Shown in pieces: positions 19,848 through 30,289 of a stretch of 64,000 nucleotides of DNA; position 1 is the stretch's first letter; each line of letters starts with the position of its first letter. The notes below the pieces were generated by a model. The model was not told the DNA's origin and searched no databases. It saw only the letters and a program-made list of their open reading frames with translations. Origin of the DNA: Roseburia sp. AM59-24XD. Its GTDB lineage: Bacteria > Bacillota > Clostridia > Lachnospirales > Lachnospiraceae. The stretch lies in NCBI RefSeq assembly GCF_003478445.1, contig NZ_QUET01000012.1, forward strand, positions 35,784 to 99,783, read 5' to 3'. Position numbers and translations under genes: made by a program.

Positions 19848-20384
19848 TTATTTTGAGCTTGCGGGAATGTCTCCGTACTGCTTCACCATGTCACTCTTTT
19901 TATTATCATATTTGTAAACCTGATTGTCAACAGCCTGGATCATACCCAGCTGACCTGTTGCAATCGCATAGACTTCGGAAAGATCTACGGAATCCATAAC
20001 CTTCTGATAAGCATCGTCATTCTCCTGCTTGGCATCTGCGATCTCTGACTGCAGACTGATCACTTCATTCTTCATCTGCGTGATCCCTGACTGCACATGC
20101 AGATACATAAAGCCTGCCACAAGAACTAATGATAATGCAGCCATCAGAAATACAAAGGATGAAAATCCAATGGACGGCATCGCCACCGGCTTTGGCTGCG
20201 GATATGTCTTTGTTCTCCTTTTTCGCCCCGGCTGCTTTCTTCTCTCCGGAATCTCCTCCAGCTGATGTGCGAGATTGCCATACACATATCCGTTTCGTTC
20301 CTGTCTGTAAACGTCACGTCCCTGACCGCTCCGATACTGACCGCCACGGCGTGATCCGCTTCGATAATTTGGTGATGTCGCCAT
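19848..20384 (-). CDS. ftsL: FtsL-like division protein
   Basis: A small bitopic protein of 178 residues. A basic, Arg/Gly/Tyr-rich cytoplasmic N-terminus (1-70) precedes one membrane helix (about 74-95) and a heptad coiled coil (about 97-135). Sequence similarity to characterised FtsL is low, as usual in this family; assignment rests on topology and on the position between rsmH and the PBP genes. FtsL would bridge FtsQ and the SEDS-PBP synthase. GGGAGG precedes the ATG. Confidence 0.78.
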   Translation of the reverse strand: MATSPNYRSGSRRGGQYRSGQGRDVYRQERNGYVYGNLAHQLEEIPERRKQPGRKRRTKTYPQPKPVAMPSIGFSSFVFLMAALSLVLVAGFMYLHVQSGITQMKNEVISLQSEIADAKQENDDAYQKVMDSVDLSEVYAIATGQLGMIQAVDNQVYKYDNKKSDMVKQYGDIPASSK

Positions 20385-20553
20385 TTGTTACGCCTCCCTG
20401 CTTGATTGCCGTGTCCACCGAACACGGTTGATATCCCATCACAGATGATTCTGTGCCATTTTCTGACGGCGCCCGTAATCCGCGCCGTCAACCTTATTCA
20501 ACAAACTACGGATCCCCCAATCCGCAAGAATTTGTCGTGCCGGCTGATCCGGC
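20385..20553 (-). other. rsmH-ftsL spacer with hairpins
   Basis: The 169-base gap holds at least two stems without following T-runs: CCGTGT/ACACGG near 20409-20427, and GACGGCGC/GCGCCGTC near 20464-20489. No gene or promoter was recognised. They may be RNA-processing or stability elements. Confidence 0.4.
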
Positions 20554-21489
20554 TTATATATGTTCAAATACTCTGAGCTTCGCACTTTTCGAGCGGGAGT
20601 TTTCCTCAAGCTCTTTCTCAGATGGAAGCACAGGTTTTCTCGTAAGCACTTTTCCTTTGGACTTTTTTCCACAGACACACACCGGAAAGTTCGGCGGACA
20701 GGTACATGGATCCTGCGCTGTCCGGAATGCATTTTTCACGATGCGATCCTCCAGCGAGTGAAATGTGATGATGCAGAAGCGCCCTCCCGGCGCCAGTAGA
20801 TCGATCATCTCACTGATGTGATCCTCAAGAACGCTAAGTTCTCTGTTCACCTCGATACGTATTGCCTGAAATGTCCTTTTGGCAGGATGTCCTCCCTGTT
20901 TCTTAAACTTCATCGGTATGGACTGATCTACGATCTGTGCCAGTCTGCCCGTCGTCATAACCGGTTCCTTCCGGCGTTCCTGCACAATATGTTTCGCAAT
21001 GTTCTTTGCAAATTTATCTTCCCCATACTTGCGAATCACCTGAAACAATTCGCTTTCTGTGTACTCATTTACCACAGTGGCAGCGGTTACTTCCTGACGA
21101 TTGTCCATCCGCATATCAAGCGGCGCATCCTCACGGTATGAAAAGCCTCTCTCGGCAGCATCAAGCTGATAAGATGATACGCCAAGATCCAGCGTAATGC
21201 CGTTCACCTTCTCGATACCAAGGTCGTGAAGAACCTCCTTCATCGCCTCATAATTGCTCCGCACGATCGTCACACGGTCACCAAACTCAGACAGCCGCTT
21301 TGTCGCAGCAGCAATCGCATCCTCGTCCTGATCAATCCCGATCATCCGACCATCCGGTCCAAGTCTCCGGCACACCTCATAGGCATGTCCGGCTCCTCCC
21401 AATGTGCCATCCACATATATTCCATCCGGCTGCACATTCAAAGAATCGATCACCTCATGCAGCAGCACTGATTTGTGAGAAAATTCCAT
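20554..21489 (-). CDS. rsmH: 16S rRNA (cytosine(1402)-N(4))-methyltransferase RsmH
   Basis: SAM-dependent enzyme methylating C1402 of 16S rRNA in the decoding centre. The 311 residues include [14 protein letters not shown] (SAM loop), [11 protein letters not shown] and a C-terminal [17 protein letters not shown] cysteine segment. It is the usual second gene of dcw clusters, 47 bases after mraZ, with AAAGGAG before its ATG. Confidence 0.96.
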   Translation of the reverse strand: MEFSHKSVLLHEVIDSLNVQPDGIYVDGTLGGAGHAYEVCRRLGPDGRMIGIDQDEDAIAAATKRLSEFGDRVTIVRSNYEAMKEVLHDLGIEKVNGITLDLGVSSYQLDAAERGFSYREDAPLDMRMDNRQEVTAATVVNEYTESELFQVIRKYGEDKFAKNIAKHIVQERRKEPVMTTGRLAQIVDQSIPMKFKKQGGHPAKRTFQAIRIEVNRELSVLEDHISEMIDLLAPGGRFCIITFHSLEDRIVKNAFRTAQDPCTCPPNFPVCVCGKKSKGKVLTRKPVLPSEKELEENSRSKSAKLRVFEHI

Positions 21490-21535
21490 AATCCCGTCTC
21501 CTTTCAGCGGCTAACCACTTCCTGCTGCACCCTTC

Positions 21536-21961
21536 TTACAGAGAGATTCCGAGAGCATCCATTGCCTCTTCCATCGACATCTCACTGCCAAGTGTCTGTG
21601 CCTCAAAGGTATCCTTGTCCCAGATCTCCACACGGTTGATCATGCCGACAAAGACAAGATCCTTCTCAAGTCCGGCACTTTTGCGAAGCTTGGCGGGGAT
21701 CAGTATTCTGCCCTGCTTGTCCAGTGTCACCTCCGAAGCAGAAGCCATTAACTGTCTCTGGATCATACGGCTCTGATGACTGGACGGCAGACTCTGCAGC
21801 TTCTGTGCCAGCTCTTCCCAATCGTGCTGTGGATATAAATACAGGCATCCGTCCACGCCCCAGGTGACATAAAAAAGGTCTCCCAGTTCCTCACGGTACT
21901 TCGCCGGTACGATAGCTCTGCCCTTTGCATCGATCGAGTGCTCATACTGACCCATGAACAT
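21536..21961 (-). CDS. mraZ: Transcriptional regulator MraZ
   Basis: AbrB-fold DNA-binding regulator of the dcw cluster, which in other bacteria binds repeats in its own promoter. The 141-residue protein contains both SpoVT/AbrB-like halves, each with the typical KGR/QGR signature (SIDAKGRAIVPAKYR and LDKQGRILIPAKLR). The ATG at 21959-21961 (MFMGQYEHSID) matches the family N-terminus; an in-frame extension upstream would overlap the operator repeats and is rejected. Confidence 0.95.
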   Translation of the reverse strand: MFMGQYEHSIDAKGRAIVPAKYREELGDLFYVTWGVDGCLYLYPQHDWEELAQKLQSLPSSHQSRMIQRQLMASASEVTLDKQGRILIPAKLRKSAGLEKDLVFVGMINRVEIWDKDTFEAQTLGSEMSMEEAMDALGISL

Positions 21962-21977
21962 CGCTATCACCACCTCT

Positions 21978-22025
21978 CCACTTTTTGGGTATTCCCTGAC
22001 ACTTTCCCCCACTTTCTACCACTTT
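21978..22025 (-). promoter_or_regulatory. MraZ operator: AAAGTG[G/T] repeats
   Basis: On the minus strand three copies of AAAGTG(G/T) with three-base spacers stand at 22019-22025, 22009-22015 and 21999-22005, a strict ten-base period. A fourth copy is at 21978-21984. This matches the AAAGTG[T/G]N3 repeat described as a MraZ box. The array lies between the -10 element and the mraZ start, consistent with autoregulation. Confidence 0.78.
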
Positions 22026-22032
22026 CAAATTT

Positions 22033-22061
22033 ATTTTAACTGGTTTTTGGGAATTTATCAA
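22033..22061 (-). promoter_or_regulatory. Promoter of the dcw cluster
   Basis: Minus-strand TTGATA (22056-22061), 17-base spacer, TAAAAT (22033-22038), just upstream of the MraZ boxes. Confidence 0.7.
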
Positions 22062-22127
22062 CCCCTTTCCCGTAATTTATTCATTTTTTTGTCACATTTA
22101 TGTCACATTTAAGGACAAAGAACAAAA

Positions 22128-22149
22128 GGGCAAAACCAGCGTTTTGCCC
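22128..22149. repeat. 22-nt palindromic intergenic repeat, copy 1
   Basis: Arms GGGCAAAAC and GTTTTGCCC enclose a four-base loop CAGC. Two further copies, differing only in the first two loop bases, are at 34936-34957 and 63743-63764. It lies upstream of the mraZ promoter. Confidence 0.8.
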
Positions 22150-22343
22150 TCCAAGAATTGCTTCGCAATTCTCGTTGGCATTCCACCACGTTACGAGCAT
22201 TTTCCTATACCGGAACAAAGCGGGCTTGCCCACTTTGCGCGTCACCGCACAATTGCTTACGCAATCTTCCTCTGTGCGGTGATCGCATCCTCGCGGAGCG
22301 TTTTCACATTATAGGAAACAACAAGTTTCCTATAATGTGAAAA
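22150..22343. other. Cluster of nested hairpins between ruvB and mraZ
   Basis: No gene is seen. Stems include GAATTGC-TTC-GCAATTC (about 22154-22171), GGGC-TT-GCCC inside CAAAG/CTTTG (about 22216-22237), CACCGCACA (22243-22251) with TGTGCGGTG (22273-22281), and a perfect 19-base stem 22301-22319 with 22325-22343 (TTTTCACATTATAGGAAAC on the left arm). Together with the 22-nt repeat this looks like a compound palindromic element rather than simple spacer. Confidence 0.5.
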
Positions 22344-22371
22344 ACACCAGACTCCATAACTGTCTGGTGTT
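22343..22371 (-). terminator. Terminator of the cls-ruvAB operon
   Basis: Minus-strand AACACCAGAC, nine-base loop, GTCTGGTGTT, then TTTTC. It lies about 40 bases after the true ruvB stop. Confidence 0.7.
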
Positions 22372-22410
22372 TCATTCCTTTTATGATATTGTTTCACGTA
22401 CTTCTGCGCA

Positions 22411-23411
22411 TTACGCTTCCTCTCCGGACAGCCCGAAATGACGGTACGCCAGATCCGATGCCATACGTCCCCGCGGCGTCCTTAAGATCAGTCCGTTCTG
22501 GACAAGATATGGCTCATACACATCCTCCAGTGTCCCTGCATCCTCTCCGATCGATACTGCAAGCGTCTCCAGCCCCACCGGCCACCGCCAAAGTTATGGA
22601 TCATCGTCTCGATGATCTGACGATCCGTGTTATCCAGTCCCAGCTTGTCAACCTCTAACAGGTCCAGCGCAAAGTCCGTGACCTTTTTGTCGATCCTGCC
22701 GTCGTACTTGATCTGCGCAAAATCACGCACCCGCTTCAAAAGGCGGTTAGCAAGACGCGGCGTTCCTCTGGATCTTCTGGCCAATTCCATCGCACCCTCC
22801 TCGTCAATCTCCACATTAAGGATCCTTGCAGAGTGCTTCACAATCGCCGCCAGCTCCTGCGGCGTATAAAACTCCAGACGGTTCACAACACCAAACCGAT
22901 CACGCAGAGGTGCTGACAGCATACCGGCACGCGTCGTTGCTCCGATCAGGGTAAACTTCGGAAGATCGATGCGTACCGACCGCGCAGACGGTCCCTTTCC
23001 GATCACGATGTCGATCACATAATCCTCCATTGCCGGATAAAGTACCTCCTCCACCTGGCGGTTCAGACGATGGATCTCGTCCACGAAAAGCACATCCCCG
23101 TCCTGAAGCTTTGTAAGGATTGCTGCCATCTCTCCCGGTTTCTCGATCGCCGGTCCCGCCGTGATCTTCATATTGACACCCATCTCGTTTGCCACGATGC
23201 CTGCGAGTGTCGTCTTACCAAGTCCCGGCGGACCATATAACAGCACATGATCCAGTGCATCGCCTCTCTGCTTTGCCGCTTCAATATAGATCGCCAGATT
23301 TTCCTTAATCTTCTGCTGTCCGATATAATCCGTCAGACGCTGCGGTCTGAGTGTCGGTTCCAGCTTCGCATCCTCCGCTGTAAATTCCGTACTGATCGTC
23401 CGTTTTGCCAT
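22411..23411 (-). CDS. ruvB: Holliday junction helicase RuvB, with a one-base frameshift near the 3' end
   Basis: AAA+ motor that drives branch migration with RuvA. Walker [10 protein letters not shown], Walker B FVDEIHRL and the GATTRAGML sensor region are intact. The frame is lost at [10 protein letters not shown], where FGGGPVGLE is expected; one missing C in the GGCC(C)GGTGG stretch near 22584 explains it. The other frame then continues with the normal C-terminus, ending [13 protein letters not shown] at TAA 22411-22413. Restored length is 333 residues. ATG at 23411 (MAKRTIS) fits the family start. Confidence 0.9.
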
Positions 23412-23467
23412 TCTAATCAACCATGCCTTTCCAAAATTCGGTGTCCAGCCCCACAAGATTTCCTGCT

Positions 23468-23547
23468 GCTTCCCCTTCACACCGCGCCGGTACATCTTCT
23501 CTTTACACCGCGCCGGTTACGCCTTTCCTTCACGCCGTGCCGGTTAC
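23468..23547 (-). repeat. Three tandem 26-27-bp repeats at the ruvA-ruvB junction
   Basis: Copies at 23521-23547, 23494-23520 and 23468-23493 share a core that reads GTAACCGGCGCGGTGT on the minus strand. The first overlaps the ruvA stop codon. Purine-rich AGGAAAGG/GAAGGGG segments recur in each unit. Confidence 0.75.
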
Positions 23548-24158
23548 ATCAGCTTCAACGCCTGCTTCAAAAGCTCCTCCGTGCTAAGCTCGTCTGCATT
23601 CGTAATCTGCCTGACTGCCTTTAATGACTCTGCCGCAGAATAGCCCAATGCCGCCAGTGCCTCGACCGCCTCTGCGGACGCCTTTGCCACCGGTGCCGTA
23701 TTCTGCGTACCGCCGCGCTCTGCCGCCTTCTCTAATACGGCATCGACCGTTTCCCTCGCCGCGATCTTATCCTTGAGTTCCACGATCAGCTTCTTTGCCG
23801 TCTTGGCACCGATGCCCGGTGCCTTTGCGATCGTTGCCGCATCATCTGCCAACACCGCAAACCGGATATCGTCTGCCGACAGCGTTCCAAGAATGCTTAA
23901 TCCCGCCTTCGGACCGATCCCGCTGACCGTGATCAGCTGACAGAACATCTCCAGCTCATCCATACTCTCAAAGCCAAACAGCTGCATGGCGTCCTCCCTG
24001 ACATTCATATAAGTATATATCTTCATTTCACCGCCAATGCCCGGAAGCCTGTCCATCAACGCCCCCGACACAAGGATCCGATAGCCGATCCCATGATTGT
24101 CAAGCACCACCGCATCCTCCTCGATCATTTCCAGCGTTCCCTTAATATATCGAATCAT
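23544..24158 (-). CDS. ruvA: Holliday junction DNA-binding protein RuvA
   Basis: Tetrameric protein that holds the four-way junction for RuvB. The 204 residues show the OB fold (MIRYIKGTLEMIEED), two helix-hairpin-helix motifs (TVSGIGPKAGLSIL and KAPGIGAKTAKKL) and the C-terminal UBA-like RuvB contact domain (AVEALAALGYSAAES). GGAG precedes the ATG. Same operon as ruvB. Confidence 0.96.
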   Translation of the reverse strand: MIRYIKGTLEMIEEDAVVLDNHGIGYRILVSGALMDRLPGIGGEMKIYTYMNVREDAMQLFGFESMDELEMFCQLITVSGIGPKAGLSILGTLSADDIRFAVLADDAATIAKAPGIGAKTAKKLIVELKDKIAARETVDAVLEKAAERGGTQNTAPVAKASAEAVEALAALGYSAAESLKAVRQITNADELSTEELLKQALKLM

Positions 24159-24205
24159 GATTACTCCTTTTCCTATATAATTATAATGACTTCAATACAC
24201 TCACC

Positions 24206-24457
24206 TCAATCCGGCAGCTTCTCAAAGCTCCCCGTCGACTCTCCCAGCCAGCCCTCTTCCATGAACTTGAGGATCACATAAGGATGAATTCCGAGCTCCT
24301 CGGAGATCTGAAGTGCATTGCTGTTGGGATATTCCTTCAGATACTTTACAATATCATCTAACTGATCTTCATCCTCCGCACGGCAGTCCTTACAGCACAA
24401 GGTCCGTATCTTGGAATGAAAAACCTTATGGCAATGCTTACATACATTGGTATACAT
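24206..24457 (-). CDS. Small zinc-ribbon protein of the YvyF/flagellar-operon type
   Basis: An 83-residue protein with a Cys4-type zinc ribbon (CKHCHKVF and CCKDC) followed by a helical part resembling YvyF (TIGR03826-like): V.YLKEYPN, ISEELGIHPYVILKFMEEG. In Bacillus the relative lies in a flagellar regulatory operon; here it sits between cls and ruvA. Function unknown. A regulatory or anti-sigma-like role is only a guess. Confidence 0.65.
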   Translation of the reverse strand: MYTNVCKHCHKVFHSKIRTLCCKDCRAEDEDQLDDIVKYLKEYPNSNALQISEELGIHPYVILKFMEEGWLGESTGSFEKLPD

Positions 24458-24510
24458 ATCAATAACCGCACCTTTCTAAAGTGTTCCGTACCACTGCACA
24501 GGCAGCCGCA

Positions 24511-26181
24511 TCAGAACAGCGTTGCAAACAGATTTAACAGCGGCTGTATCAACTTCCAGACAAGCGGACGTCTCTGCCAGTCCTCATAGCTGATCTCCTT
24601 ACTCTCCTGAAACATCTTCTCAAAATCCCTGTGAATATCATTCTGGATCTTCTCCCCGGACATCCACACACCATTCTCATAATGCAGGTAAAAGCTCCTG
24701 TAATCCATATTGATCGTGCCGACGATCGCCGCATCCTCCGTTAAAATCTGTTTTGCATGGATAAAGCCCGGCGTGTATTCATAAATACGCACACCACCCT
24801 TGAGCAGCGGACCATAATTAAAGTTCGTCAGCATCTTGGCATACTTCTTATCCGGGATATTCGGTGTCACGATGCGCACATCGACGCCACGGCGCACCGC
24901 CTCGATCAACGACTGCTTCATATAATCCTCAATCACCAGATACGGTGTTGTAATGTACAGATACTGATCAGAATACATGATCATCTGATTGTAAATGCTC
25001 TCGATCGGATTCTTCGGATTGTTGGCAGGGCCGTCTGAGATCACCTGACACCAGGTATCTCCCTGAACATCCTGCATCACCTTATATTTAAGATAATCCA
25101 CATGCTCCTTGTCGTGACTGCTCGCCTCCCACATCTGCAAAAACACGACCGTCAGTCCCCAGACAGCATCGCCGCGCACACGGATTCCGGTGTCCTTCCA
25201 CACACCAAAGCGCTCCACCAGATTAGCATATTCATCTGCCAGATTAAAGCCTCCGGTATATCCAACCTTTCCGTCGATCACCATGATCTTCTGATGCGAA
25301 CGGAAATTCATATAAAGCTGGCTTGTATACTTCATGATCGGATTGAACACGCGTACCTCAAAGCCCTCATGTTCCAGAATCTGCTTAAAATACTTTCTGG
25401 TACGGATCGCCGCACCAAAGTCATCGTACAGAAACTTTACCTCGACACCCTCCTTGATCTTACGCTTCAATATATCATGCATTTTGTCCCACAGACCGCC
25501 CTCTGCCACAATAAAGAAGTCGATCAGTACAAATTCCTTTGCATTTTCAAGATCTCGGAAGATTGCCTCAAACGCATCCTCCCCCATCGGGAAGTAATCA
25601 ACCTCATTCCCCTCTGTCAAAAGAAAATTCTCGGAGAGCATGAACTTGACCATACGACCGGAAACCGGATTCTCCTCCGCATAATCCACCCACAGATCAT
25701 CGTCCTGCACAAGAAACTTATTGCCATAGCTGATCTGCCGCATAATATAGGTATCGAGTTCTTTTTTCTTTTTGCCGGTACGTCCCCACAGGAAATAAAG
25801 CAGGAAACCGGTCAACGGCAAAAGCGTAATGATCGATATCCACGCAATCCGGTACGACGGACTCTGATTACGGTTGATCAGCGCAACGATCGCCACCATG
25901 GAAGACACCTGGATCAGATAATACCAGACTGTGCCGTTCGTCCGGATCTGCAGGGAAAGCCACATTACAAACACGATCTGTACCAAAACAAGTAAGGCTG
26001 TCATAACCACCTTCAGAAAACCGCTGGTATTATTCTGTATCCTGCCCTTTAACTCCCTAAGATAGCTTTCCTCTCGCTCATCCTCATGAAAATATTTATC
26101 ATTGCCCCGCCGCTGGTTTCGCTGATCCCATCGTTCGTACGCAGCGTCTTTATCGAATAATTTCTTCTCTCCGATCTCCAT
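24511..26181 (-). CDS. cls: Cardiolipin synthase
   Basis: Phospholipase D-superfamily membrane enzyme that condenses phosphatidylglycerol into cardiolipin. Two HKD motifs are visible: HQKIMVIDGKVGYTGG and HAKQILTEDAAIVGTINMD. Two membrane helices lie near residues 50-110, after a charged N-terminus. The ATG at 26181 (MEIGEKKLF) follows AAGGAGA and is preferred to the ATG at 26208, which lacks a good RBS. First gene of the cls-yvyF-ruvA-ruvB run. Confidence 0.92.
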   Translation of the reverse strand: MEIGEKKLFDKDAAYERWDQRNQRRGNDKYFHEDEREESYLRELKGRIQNNTSGFLKVVMTALLVLVQIVFVMWLSLQIRTNGTVWYYLIQVSSMVAIVALINRNQSPSYRIAWISIITLLPLTGFLLYFLWGRTGKKKKELDTYIMRQISYGNKFLVQDDDLWVDYAEENPVSGRMVKFMLSENFLLTEGNEVDYFPMGEDAFEAIFRDLENAKEFVLIDFFIVAEGGLWDKMHDILKRKIKEGVEVKFLYDDFGAAIRTRKYFKQILEHEGFEVRVFNPIMKYTSQLYMNFRSHQKIMVIDGKVGYTGGFNLADEYANLVERFGVWKDTGIRVRGDAVWGLTVVFLQMWEASSHDKEHVDYLKYKVMQDVQGDTWCQVISDGPANNPKNPIESIYNQMIMYSDQYLYITTPYLVIEDYMKQSLIEAVRRGVDVRIVTPNIPDKKYAKMLTNFNYGPLLKGGVRIYEYTPGFIHAKQILTEDAAIVGTINMDYRSFYLHYENGVWMSGEKIQNDIHRDFEKMFQESKEISYEDWQRRPLVWKLIQPLLNLFATLF

Positions 26182-26291
26182 AAACACGTCTCTCCTTTTC
26201 GCTGCCATAAATTCACATTTCTTCTATTATATGATATCCTTAAATAAATTACAAACACGACATCTACGTTTTTGTTTAAAGGAGCAGACAC

Positions 26292-27473
26292 ATGAAGACA
26301 ATACAAAGTACCGTTTCCACCCCTGATGAGCTCTATCCTTTTCATCAGCCGCTCGAACAGATCGCATTTTTTGATATCGAGACAACCGGACTGTCCCCGA
26401 AGACATCCTCCATCTATTTGATCGGAGTCATGCACTACAACAACCATAAGCAAAGCTGGCAGATCACCCAGTGGTTTGCGGATGATTATCAAAGTGAAGA
26501 ACCGATCCTTGAGGCATTTTTATCCTATCTGGAGGACTTTTCGTATCTTTATCATTTCAACGGCTGCACCTTTGATATTCCTTTTGTAAAGGCAAAATGC
26601 CAAAAGCACCACATCGCCATTCCGGAGACCGTTCAGCCGCTTCTGTCAGAGACCATCTCCAGCCAGGTCAACGATGCCGGTGCCAATATTGATCTCTTAA
26701 AGGAGATCCGGCCTTTGAAAAAACTTCTCGGGCTCGCAAAAGCTAACCAGACCTATCTGGAACACTGGATCGGTCTGAACCGCGAGGACACCTATGATGG
26801 CGGGCAGTTGATCAAAGTTTATTCCGAATATATGCAGCAAAAGATTATGAAAAAACCAGGCGCTGACGAACTGGAGCATCTGCTTCTTCTGCACAACCAC
26901 GATGATATTGCCGGCATGCTCTCCGTCTGCATCATGTTAAGCTATAAGGATCTGTTTTATCCGGTCAGACCGTTTTTTTCCTGCTCCTGCACCGCAGAAA
27001 ACGACCGTATCCATATCTCCTTTCCGGTCAGACTTCCACGGGAAAGCACACTGTATCATGCCTTCGAAAAGTCCGACTCTTCAGAATGTATCTTCACAGA
27101 GCCCGCCTGTTTGTCTCTGCAAAAGAATCTTGCTACCCTCTCGCTTCCGCTGTACCGGGGCGTGCTGAAGTTCTTTTTCCCGGATCATAAGGATTATTAT
27201 TATCTGCCGCAGGAGGACACGGCGATCCACAAAAGCGTTGCTCAGTTTGTCGATGCATCCTGCCGACGGAAAGCAACGGCAGCCAACTGCTATACCAAAA
27301 AAGAGGGCATTTTCCTGCCATCGCTTGCCGCAAAGGAAAGCAGTCTTGACAAACCACGCTTTTACATGGCATACAAAGCATCTCCTGCCTGCTATCTGCT
27401 GTCCGCAGATGACCCGGACGAACAAAAAGAAATGCTATCCTCCTACCTTTTCCACGAGCTTCCTTTCTTTTGA
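26292..27473 (+). CDS. yprB: YprB-like protein with DEDD exonuclease/RNase H-like domain
   Basis: Predicted nuclease of 393 residues. The N-terminal half has the DEDD metal-binding set: FFDIETTGL (Asp, Glu), FNGCTFDIPF (Asp) and LHNHDDIAGM (Asp). The C-terminal part (about 235-393) has no recognised domain. Bacillus YprB is similar in length and layout. Substrate unknown. AAAGGAG precedes the ATG. It is divergent from cls, with 110 bases between the two starts. Confidence 0.82.
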   Translation: MKTIQSTVSTPDELYPFHQPLEQIAFFDIETTGLSPKTSSIYLIGVMHYNNHKQSWQITQWFADDYQSEEPILEAFLSYLEDFSYLYHFNGCTFDIPFVKAKCQKHHIAIPETVQPLLSETISSQVNDAGANIDLLKEIRPLKKLLGLAKANQTYLEHWIGLNREDTYDGGQLIKVYSEYMQQKIMKKPGADELEHLLLLHNHDDIAGMLSVCIMLSYKDLFYPVRPFFSCSCTAENDRIHISFPVRLPRESTLYHAFEKSDSSECIFTEPACLSLQKNLATLSLPLYRGVLKFFFPDHKDYYYLPQEDTAIHKSVAQFVDASCRRKATAANCYTKKEGIFLPSLAAKESSLDKPRFYMAYKASPACYLLSADDPDEQKEMLSSYLFHELPFF

Positions 27474-27558
27474 TCATACTTGAATTTTGCAGATAAATCC
27501 TGTATGATATGAAAATATTGTTTATGATCGTTAGCATTCGAAAGAAAAGAGGGAAATC

Positions 27559-28434
27559 ATGGAATTATTTCAGCTTAAATATTTTCTGACCGTTGCCCGG
27601 TTTGAGCACGTGACAAAAGCCGCCGAGAGCCTGCATGTCGCACAGCCTGCCGTATCACAGGCAATCCGTCATCTGGAGGAGGAACTGGATGTTTCCCTTT
27701 TTGACCGCGAGAATCATCATATTGCACTGAACAGTAACGGCAAATATCTGCAGAACCGTCTGCTCCCTATTATGTCTGCACTCGACAGTCTTCCGGAGGA
27801 TCTCAAGGAGGCATCCCTGCAGAACCATCCCGTGATCCACATGAACCTGCGCTCCGCTTCTGCGATCATCACGAACTGCATCATCGCATACCGTGCGATC
27901 CACCCGGAGATTCGTTTTAAACTTTCCCAAAAGCCTGAAGATCCGACTGCCGACTACTTTATCTCTGCCGTCCGCTGCGACACGGAGCTTCTGCCCTCGC
28001 AGCATGTTCTGTTTGAGGAGGATTTCTATCTGGCTGTGCCGGCCAACTCAAAGCTTGCCTCCCATCCTTCCGTCAAGCTCGAGAAAACCGCAAACGAATC
28101 CTACGTCAGCCTTGAAAGCAACCGGCCACTGCGTACAATCTGTGACCTGATCTGCCAATCCATCAGCTTCACACCAAACATCGTCTATGAAAGTGACAAT
28201 CCGGAAACCGTACGGGATCTGATCGCCGCCGGTCTCGGTGTCGGCTTCTGGCCGCAATACTGCTGGAAGAAACCCGATCCGACGCAGGTGGCACTTGTGC
28301 CGATCGACAATTCTTCCTGCTGCCGCAAGGTCGTCGCATCGATTCCAAAAGCATCAACGCAGAATCCTGCGATCATGGAATTTCATACATATCTGACTGA
28401 CTGGATCAACAAAAACCTGATATCCGGCAATTAG
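27559..28434 (+). CDS. LysR family transcriptional regulator
   Basis: A 291-residue LTTR. Residues 1-60 are the winged helix-turn-helix (LKYFLTVARFEHVTKAAESLHVAQPAV); residues about 88-290 form the effector-binding domain. The inducer is unknown. No divergent partner is present: the gene lies between yprB (same strand) and the convergent ATP synthase operon. Its stop codon is in the loop of the terminator shared with atpC. Confidence 0.88.
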   Translation: MELFQLKYFLTVARFEHVTKAAESLHVAQPAVSQAIRHLEEELDVSLFDRENHHIALNSNGKYLQNRLLPIMSALDSLPEDLKEASLQNHPVIHMNLRSASAIITNCIIAYRAIHPEIRFKLSQKPEDPTADYFISAVRCDTELLPSQHVLFEEDFYLAVPANSKLASHPSVKLEKTANESYVSLESNRPLRTICDLICQSISFTPNIVYESDNPETVRDLIAAGLGVGFWPQYCWKKPDPTQVALVPIDNSSCCRKVVASIPKASTQNPAIMEFHTYLTDWINKNLISGN

Positions 28435-28455
28435 CCGCCGGATATCAGGTTTTTT
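28411..28455. terminator. Bidirectional terminator between lysR and atpC
   Basis: An 18-base stem, 28411-28428 (AAAAACCTGATATCCGGC) with 28437-28454, followed by T on each strand. It overlaps the last codons of the LysR gene. Confidence 0.85.
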
Positions 28456-28463
28456 GGTCTAAA

Positions 28464-28883
28464 TTATATTCTCATATCATCCTTGCTGCTGTAACGCAGA
28501 CGCGACATGGCTCTTGCAAGCGATGCCTTTGACATGTAATACTCCTTAATGCTTTGTTTCTGTCTGAGCTGCTCTCTCGCACGCTCCTCGGCCTCCTTCG
28601 CTCTCCGGACGTCAATCTCCTCCGGATGCTCTGCCGTATCCACCAGTATACTGACACGATTATTGATCACCTGCGCAAACCCGGTTCCAACCACACCGGT
28701 GATCCATTCTCCATCCTCTGTCTGAATGCGAAGCTCTCCTACCTCAACCGCAAAAACCATGTTTTCATGATGCGCCTGAATTTCCTTATCACCATCCTCC
28801 AGAGGGATCACCACCTGCTTACATCGTCCCTCAAAAAAGACTCTGTCACAGGCAGTTACATTTAACAGAAATGTATTATCCAT
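28464..28883 (-). CDS. atpC: ATP synthase epsilon subunit
   Basis: Epsilon subunit of the F1 sector, coupling rotor to catalytic head and inhibiting hydrolysis. The 139 residues have the N-terminal beta-sandwich (ENMVFAVEVGELRIQTEDG) and a two-helix C-terminal hairpin. Last gene of the operon, three bases after atpD. AGGAAG precedes the ATG. Confidence 0.93.
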   Translation of the reverse strand: MDNTFLLNVTACDRVFFEGRCKQVVIPLEDGDKEIQAHHENMVFAVEVGELRIQTEDGEWITGVVGTGFAQVINNRVSILVDTAEHPEEIDVRRAKEAEERAREQLRQKQSIKEYYMSKASLARAMSRLRYSSKDDMRI

Positions 28884-28885
28884 AC

Positions 28886-30289
<1,404 letters not shown>

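Noticed and set aside
22128..22149. GGGCAAAAC palindrome as part of a c-di-GMP riboswitch
   Set aside because: The GEMM consensus parts and the two-helix layout are missing; it is a simple hairpin.
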